Part shown: one piece after another, positions 59,521-64,000 of the stretch
Position numbering within the stretch: position 1 is the first letter of the stretch
Layout of the letters: each line of letters begins with the position of its first letter
Assembly: GCF_000378305.1 (NCBI RefSeq)
Contig: NZ_KB899538.1
Span: 1,510,913-1,574,912, forward strand
Reading direction: 5' to 3'
DNA length: 64,000 nt
Origin: Thioalkalivibrio sp. ALJ12
GTDB lineage: Bacteria > Pseudomonadota > Gammaproteobacteria > Ectothiorhodospirales > Ectothiorhodospiraceae
Translations under genes and position numbers: made by a program
The notes under the pieces: model-generated
Databases searched by the model: none
Told to the model about the DNA's origin: nothing
Seen by the model: only the letters and a program-made list of their open reading frames with translations

Positions 59521-60633
59521 TCACTCGAGGGTTAGTGTCATGGATCCCGCAAGCACCAGGGCGACGAGCTCTGCCTGCCTGTGTGTGTCGGTCTTCTGGA
59601 ACAGATTACGAAGGTGGAAGTTGACCGTGGTAATGGAGACCCCAAGATGGTGTGCTATATCGGCGGTGCGCCAGCCTTCTGCCAAGGCCAGGGCGATATG
59701 TGCTTCCGTGGGGGTCAGATCGAACAGGCGGGCCACAATCTCCTTCGGGAGCTGTCCCTGTCGCTCGGGGTCCGAGAGCAGGATAATGGCAGCAGGGTCG
59801 TTGCCGTCATCTGGCGACCCGTTCCGGGGGGCCGCTTCTTCCTCGTCGGGGAGTGGATAAATCATGGCCAACAGATCCCGATGGCGCCCATCACGGGGCA
59901 GCCGCAAGCATTCGATCGTATCGCTGGTGTTTTCGCAGTCGTCGAGGACCCTTCGCAGGGCCTGATGCAGGCGGCGGTCCTCTTCGGCATGCACCGCCTG
60001 TGGGGGGGTTCCTTCGCTCAATGTCAGCGCCCCGGTGGCCATACGCCGAGCGGCACGATTAAAGAGCAGGGTACGCCGGCCAGCGTCGACCAGGATCACG
60101 CCGGGGGCGACGGGGTCTAGCGCCTTGGCTGCAACCTCCAGGTTCGGGGTGTTCTTTCGCATACCCAGATCGTTAAGGGTGTGGCGCAGGTCGGTCAGTT
60201 CATCGTCGTTCTTTTCGCGTATCCGGCGTACTTGCCGGAGACGAGCTTCCACTGTGGCCAGCAGGAGATCGAAGTCCACCGGCTTGACGAGGTAGTCGTC
60301 GGCACCCGCGCGCTTGCCTTCGACGACCTCGCGAGGGTCTGACAGTGCAGTCAGAAAGACAAAGGGTGTTTCGGCTAGATGCGGCCCCTGTTCCCGAACT
60401 TCGGCCAGCAGTTCATAGCCATTCTTGCCGGGCATGTTGATGTCGCAGAGGATCAGATCGGGACAGACGGCGTCGATCTGCTCCATGGCTTCGTCTCCGT
60501 GTGCCGCTTCGATGGCAACGTAGCCAGCCTCGGTCAGTTCGTCACAGATGTCCCGTCGAAGCAGTGCTTCGTCTTCGGCGCAGAGGATGCGCGCGGCCGG
60601 GGTTGATGCCTCAGTCGGTTTCGAGCCGGTCAT
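59521..60633 (-). CDS. Response regulator with LuxR-type output
   Basis: 370 residues. Receiver (about 15-130) with acidic pocket CAEDEALL, phospho-Asp in LILCDINMPGKNG, Thr in FVFLTALSD and Lys in YLVKPVD. A central region of about 130 residues is PAS-like (VILVDAGRRTLLFNRAARRM). A LuxR/GerE helix-turn-helix closes it (LTPTEAHIALALAEGWRTADIAHHL, VSITTVNFHLRNLFQKTD). It overlaps the kinase stop by 23 bases. It is a DNA-binding regulator; targets are unknown. Confidence 0.92.
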   Translation of the reverse strand: MTGSKPTEASTPAARILCAEDEALLRRDICDELTEAGYVAIEAAHGDEAMEQIDAVCPDLILCDINMPGKNGYELLAEVREQGPHLAETPFVFLTALSDPREVVEGKRAGADDYLVKPVDFDLLLATVEARLRQVRRIREKNDDELTDLRHTLNDLGMRKNTPNLEVAAKALDPVAPGVILVDAGRRTLLFNRAARRMATGALTLSEGTPPQAVHAEEDRRLHQALRRVLDDCENTSDTIECLRLPRDGRHRDLLAMIYPLPDEEEAAPRNGSPDDGNDPAAIILLSDPERQGQLPKEIVARLFDLTPTEAHIALALAEGWRTADIAHHLGVSITTVNFHLRNLFQKTDTHRQAELVALVLAGSMTLTLE

Positions 60634-62452
60634 CCTGGTCCTGTCCGCACGGGAGCTCTAGTGTGAATGTGGAACCTTTCCCTTCTCTGGATCGTACGCT
60701 GAGGTCGCCGCCTTGAATGGTGGCTAGCTGGCGCGCGATCCCAAGCCCCAGTCCGATCCCCCGGTGTCGCTTGGCGTTGCGTGCCCGGAAAAAGCGGTCG
60801 AACAGGCGGGGTTGATCCTCGACAGGGATGCCGATGCCGTGGTCGGTCACACGGCACAGGGTTTTCTCTCGGGTCGAGCGGAGCTCGACTTCGATCGCCG
60901 AGGTTTCGGGTGAGTATTTACCCGCGTTCGACAGAAGATTCGCCAGGATCTGTTCGACCAGTGCGTGATCACATCGCGCGAATACCGGTCCGGCCGGCTC
61001 GACTTCCAGATGGATGGGGTTGTCGGGCGTGATGAGATGCTGGGTTTCGATCGCCCGCTCGACCAGGGGGCGCAGGTCGCACAGCGAGGTGGAGGCAGCC
61101 ACGTGGCCACCCTCAAGACGCGCCGAAGTCAGGGCGTTCTCGATCAGCCGGGTCATGTGGGCAACCGCATCGCGCAGCTGGCGATAGCGCTGCTGTCGAG
61201 TTTCGCGGCCCATGTCCTCGCCGCGGCGCAGCAATCGCTGCAGACCGGAATCGATAATGGCCAGCGGGGTTCGAAACTGGTGCGAGGCCATGGCCGCAAA
61301 GCTGCGGTAGAACTCGCTGACCCCGCGCTCGCGTTGCAGCGAATGCTCCAGGCTGCGGGCGGCATCCTTGTAGCTGGTGATATCCGCCAGGCGGAGTACC
61401 TGCCCGCCGTCGTCGGTGCGTCGCAAGGTCATCTGGACCCAGCCGCGTCCGGGGACCTCCAGGTCGTACTGTGCGCCGTCATCAGCGGTAATCTCCTGCG
61501 GGTCGGCCTGTTCGGTATCCGGGCGAGTGACGGAGCGGATCTGGTCGAGGAGCGATTCCAGCGATTGACCCTGGCTCGGCACTTGCCCGGGCAATGGCAA
61601 CAAGCTGGCGAATTGTGGATTGACCAGGATAAGGCGGCCGTTCGAGTCGAAGGCGGCGAAGCCGTCAGGTGCAGTATCGATCGCATCCACAACGCGACGG
61701 CGTTCCGCTTCCAGGTCACGGGTACGATTGCGGACCTCCAGTTCCAGATGATCGCGATGGGCGGCCAGCGCATTCTGCGCGTGCCGGCGCTGGCGCAATG
61801 CGACCATCATCAGAGTGGCCAGGATCATCCCGCTGACGAGGATTCCCGCCATCATCGCGATCGCCTGGATCAGGTTGGCGCGGTGTTCGTCCAGGCGTGC
61901 ACCTGTGCTTTCCCATTCCTCGATCATCACGGCATTGGCAATGCGGTTGAGGGCTGACATCAACGGACCAAGTTCGGCGTGAACGGCATCCGCAGCGGCG
62001 GTGTTGTCCGCAGCAACATTCTCGACCAGACCCTCAAGACTGGAGAGGTGCTCAAGACTCTCGTCAAGGGGTCTTTCCTGGTCGGCCTGATCCAGATAGC
62101 GCCGTTGTGGCCCCGCGTCCAGCAGTGCCAGACGGCTGGCGAGCACGTCATAGCGAAGGCCGGGCTGAGCATCGGGGTCACCCATGGTGAGTCGGTAGAC
62201 CGCTTGGTCCAGACGGTGACTCGCAACCTGAGCCTGAGTGATGACCCAGAGCATGTTCTCGTCCACGTTGGTGCGCATGTCCTGTTCCACCTCGTGCAGG
62301 CGCACCAGTGACACTGTAAGGAAGGCTGCGAATGTCAGCACTGCCAGCACTGGCAGGGCATATGTCGAAACCCGACGCAATCGCGGTCGGGAAGAATGGG
62401 TGGGATCGGTCTCGAGGATGGCTGTCTGGCCCCGGCTCGCGCTTGCCGTCAT
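60611..62452 (-). CDS. Membrane sensor histidine kinase
   Basis: 613 residues. Membrane helices near 29-49 and 195-220 bound a periplasmic helical sensor of about 145 residues; then a coiled coil (HLELEVRNRTRDLEAERRRV), PAS domain (about 262-370; IDTAPDGFAAFDSNGRLILVN), HisKA (AAMASHQFRTPLAIID) and HATPase_c (ILANLLSNAGKYSP, VTDHGIGIPVEDQ, GIGLGLGIARQL), all intact. It starts four bases before the stop of the preceding periplasmic protein gene, so signal input may come through that protein. Confidence 0.93.
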   Translation of the reverse strand: MTASASRGQTAILETDPTHSSRPRLRRVSTYALPVLAVLTFAAFLTVSLVRLHEVEQDMRTNVDENMLWVITQAQVASHRLDQAVYRLTMGDPDAQPGLRYDVLASRLALLDAGPQRRYLDQADQERPLDESLEHLSSLEGLVENVAADNTAAADAVHAELGPLMSALNRIANAVMIEEWESTGARLDEHRANLIQAIAMMAGILVSGMILATLMMVALRQRRHAQNALAAHRDHLELEVRNRTRDLEAERRRVVDAIDTAPDGFAAFDSNGRLILVNPQFASLLPLPGQVPSQGQSLESLLDQIRSVTRPDTEQADPQEITADDGAQYDLEVPGRGWVQMTLRRTDDGGQVLRLADITSYKDAARSLEHSLQRERGVSEFYRSFAAMASHQFRTPLAIIDSGLQRLLRRGEDMGRETRQQRYRQLRDAVAHMTRLIENALTSARLEGGHVAASTSLCDLRPLVERAIETQHLITPDNPIHLEVEPAGPVFARCDHALVEQILANLLSNAGKYSPETSAIEVELRSTREKTLCRVTDHGIGIPVEDQPRLFDRFFRARNAKRHRGIGLGLGIARQLATIQGGDLSVRSREGKGSTFTLELPCGQDQDDRLETD

Positions 62453-63015
62453 CGCACCTCCACATGCGCCAGCTGCCAGACCCAGCGGTAGTCATAGCGG
62501 ATGTCATCCAGTTCGGTGTGATCATCCCGCGGGTAGACGATCCACAGCGGTCCCTTGTCTCGAGGCGTCAGGGGTTCTCCATCCTGAGTGTGGGCCACGA
62601 TCACGTCGTACTCGTGGAAATCCTCCATCGGGATTTCCACGATGTAGTCGTTGAGGGCAGTGGCCACGACTTCTTCACCTTCCGCGCCCAGGGCCTCCAG
62701 CAGATCGCGCAACAGGAAACCCTCGAAGCGATTCACCCCGTCTGTTACCACCGTAGAGGTATTCATCTCTCGTTGCGGGAGGCGGTCCAGCATCGCTCGA
62801 TCCAGCACGGAGCGGTCTCCGTCGTTGGTATGACGGATCTTCCCCTCGACCCGAAGGATTACCTCGCCAGTGGGTTCGGCCTTGGGATCGAAGCCATTGC
62901 CGGGAGCATCGGGATTCGTGCCTGAAGCGGTGCCCGGCAGGGCCAGCAATGCGGCCAGCATCGTTGCCGTGCGTGGCGCGGCCTTGTGCAAGAAGCATCT
63001 TGATCGCACTGGCAC
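62449..63015 (-). CDS. Exported molybdopterin-oxidoreductase-like (sulfite-oxidase fold) protein
   Basis: 188 residues from the GTG at 63015, preceded by GGGAGGAG five bases upstream; an ATG at 63078 lacks such a site. The signal peptide ends near TASG. The body follows the small oxidoreductase molybdopterin-binding-like fold: VILRVEGKI, FEGFLLRDLLEALGAEGEEVV, ALNDYIVEIPMEDFHEYDVIVAHTQDGEPL, GPLWIVYP. The conserved Cys that ligates molybdenum is not seen, so it may bind no cofactor and act as a ligand sensor. It is coupled to the kinase by an ATGA overlap. Confidence 0.75.
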   Translation of the reverse strand: MPVRSRCFLHKAAPRTATMLAALLALPGTASGTNPDAPGNGFDPKAEPTGEVILRVEGKIRHTNDGDRSVLDRAMLDRLPQREMNTSTVVTDGVNRFEGFLLRDLLEALGAEGEEVVATALNDYIVEIPMEDFHEYDVIVAHTQDGEPLTPRDKGPLWIVYPRDDHTELDDIRYDYRWVWQLAHVEVR

Positions 63016-63160
63016 AGCTTCTCCTCCCAAGGGTCCACGGTCATTCTGTGAAGAGTGTCGCGAAAATTCTGTCGACATGAAAGGCCGATCTGCACCGTCA
63101 TTCGTCGGCAGAAAGGAAGAGTGAGGCCCGGGCTGAAGAGCGCCCGGACCTCAAGGTTCC

Positions 63161-64000
63161 TTACCAGGTCCGCCGGAAGGACACACCGATTGCATGGAGG
63201 TCATCGGAGCCTGCGATTTCCCCCTGATAGCCCGCGTTGAGGAAGCTGTTGCTGTTCAACTGGGATTGCACCCCCAGGGCGATGCGAGCGCGGTTGCGGC
63301 TCAGGCGCGGCCCTTCGATGGTGAATCGGCCTGCGGAGTCGCCAGAGAAGGCCGTATCCATCCGGCTCGCGCGATCACCGTGTTCATGGACCCAGGCTGC
63401 CTCGGCGTAGGGGGCCACCCAGCCACCTGTGGTGTCGAAGGTCTGGTCGAAACGTACGCCCGCCTGGCTGCGGAGGGAGTATTCGCTTTCGCTGTCGACG
63501 TCGAGATTGGCGGCTCCCGCGCCGGATTCGCTGAAGCTGCTGCGGCGCAGATACTCGTAGTCGAGGCCGCCAAAGGGGGTCACCCGCGCGACGTCCGTGA
63601 CTTCGAAGACATAGCCCACTTCGATGCCGGTCCCGATGCCTCGGGCCGAGTAGTCGGCGGTGGCGGTCTCGTTCAGCGTGGCAACAGAGCGTTCGGAATC
63701 CGCCCGGTGGTATCCGACGCCCAGACTGCCGCGTGCGTACAGGGCATCCTGCTGCCAGCCACCGTAACCGGCCAGATGGAACGAATCGACGTCAAGGTCT
63801 CCGCTTGCGGTGGAGGCACGGTTGCGGGTGTATCCCATGGCCGCGCCGACGAAGACGTTGTCCGAGACCGGCGTATCGAACCCGACACTGATCCCCCCGA
63901 AATCGTAATCGGCGCCGGAGGCATTGGACGTGTCGTCGATGTCGCCTCGACCCCCCTCGGCGGTTACCCACCAGCCGCGGTTGGGACCCGATTCACCCTC
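63161..64000 (-). CDS. Autotransporter beta-barrel protein, C-terminal part (partial)
   Basis: 280 residues visible, open at the window edge. The pattern WWVTAEGGRGD ... GISVGFDTPVSDNVFVGAAMGYT and alternating amphipathic strands (FHLAGYGGWQQDALYARGSLGVGYH) are those of the autotransporter (type Va) translocator domain, ending GVSFRRTW with the aromatic C-terminal residue used for outer-membrane insertion. The passenger would lie beyond 64000. It is upstream of, and co-directional with, the periplasmic protein-kinase-regulator operon, 145 bases away. Confidence 0.85.
   Translation of the reverse strand, partial: EGESGPNRGWWVTAEGGRGDIDDTSNASGADYDFGGISVGFDTPVSDNVFVGAAMGYTRNRASTASGDLDVDSFHLAGYGGWQQDALYARGSLGVGYHRADSERSVATLNETATADYSARGIGTGIEVGYVFEVTDVARVTPFGGLDYEYLRRSSFSESGAGAANLDVDSESEYSLRSQAGVRFDQTFDTTGGWVAPYAEAAWVHEHGDRASRMDTAFSGDSAGRFTIEGPRLSRNRARIALGVQSQLNSNSFLNAGYQGEIAGSDDLHAIGVSFRRTW

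Overview
This 64 kb window is GC-rich chromosomal DNA from a gammaproteobacterium. Gene content points to a haloalkaliphilic, sulfur-oxidising relative of Ectothiorhodospiraceae/Thioalkalivibrio: a cyanase operon with its own ABC transporter, a complete Mnh/Mrp-type cation antiporter operon, a DsrE-like periplasmic protein, DUF2892 proteins, and birA-coaX and rpfE-prfB-lysS gene orders typical of gammaproteobacteria. The taxon is an inference from gene content; no rRNA gene is present.

Layout. 0-5.7 kb: a SLC13 anion symporter, a chemoreceptor with a FliA-type promoter, and three small minus-strand genes (amidohydrolase, glutaredoxin-like, DsrE-like). 5.7-14.9 kb: the whole phosphate regulon core on the minus strand, phoB-phoR-pstS-pstC-pstA-pstB-phoU, with Pho boxes (TGACAG-like repeats every 11 bp) before phoB, pstS and pstC, and a palindromic repeat between pstA and pstB. 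15-18.7 kb: an MBL-fold hydrolase, tRNA-Ala(CGC) and a PhnD-like/GGDEF/EAL fusion.

18.8-31.5 kb is the most interesting part. A cynS operon with NrtABD-like transporter genes, a sigma-54 activator, a second NrtABD-like transporter operon, and a divergent operon (OsmC-like, acyl-CoA-dehydrogenase-like flavoprotein, DUF302, rubredoxin-reductase fusion) appear to form one regulon. I find -24/-12 sigma-54 promoters in front of all three transcription units, and the same 12-mer (GACAAAGTGTCC), within related TGTC...GACA palindromes, upstream of them. This looks like an activator-controlled uptake and oxidation route for a small nitrogen- or sulfur-containing compound, possibly feeding cyanate to cyanase; the substrate is not identifiable from sequence.

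31.6-41.9 kb: housekeeping genes (lytic transglycosylase, birA, coaX, a thioredoxin-domain YyaL-like protein, rpfE-like, prfB with its programmed frameshift, lysS) and a PQQ-type sugar dehydrogenase. 42-50.7 kb: HbpS/GlcG-like protein, a multi-pass acyltransferase-like protein, tandem DUF2892 genes, a 296-bp MITE-like element with perfect 29-bp inverted ends abutting gltA, a GAF-GGDEF cyclase, a GlcD-type oxidase and an alpha/beta hydrolase. 50.8-58.1 kb: an eight-gene mnhEFG-(A'B)-C-D-D-D operon with ATGA-type overlaps. 58.1-64 kb: an IalB-like protein, a decayed substrate-binding-protein gene, a response regulator, a sensor kinase, a periplasmic sulfite-oxidase-fold-like protein, and the C-terminal barrel of an autotransporter running off the window end.
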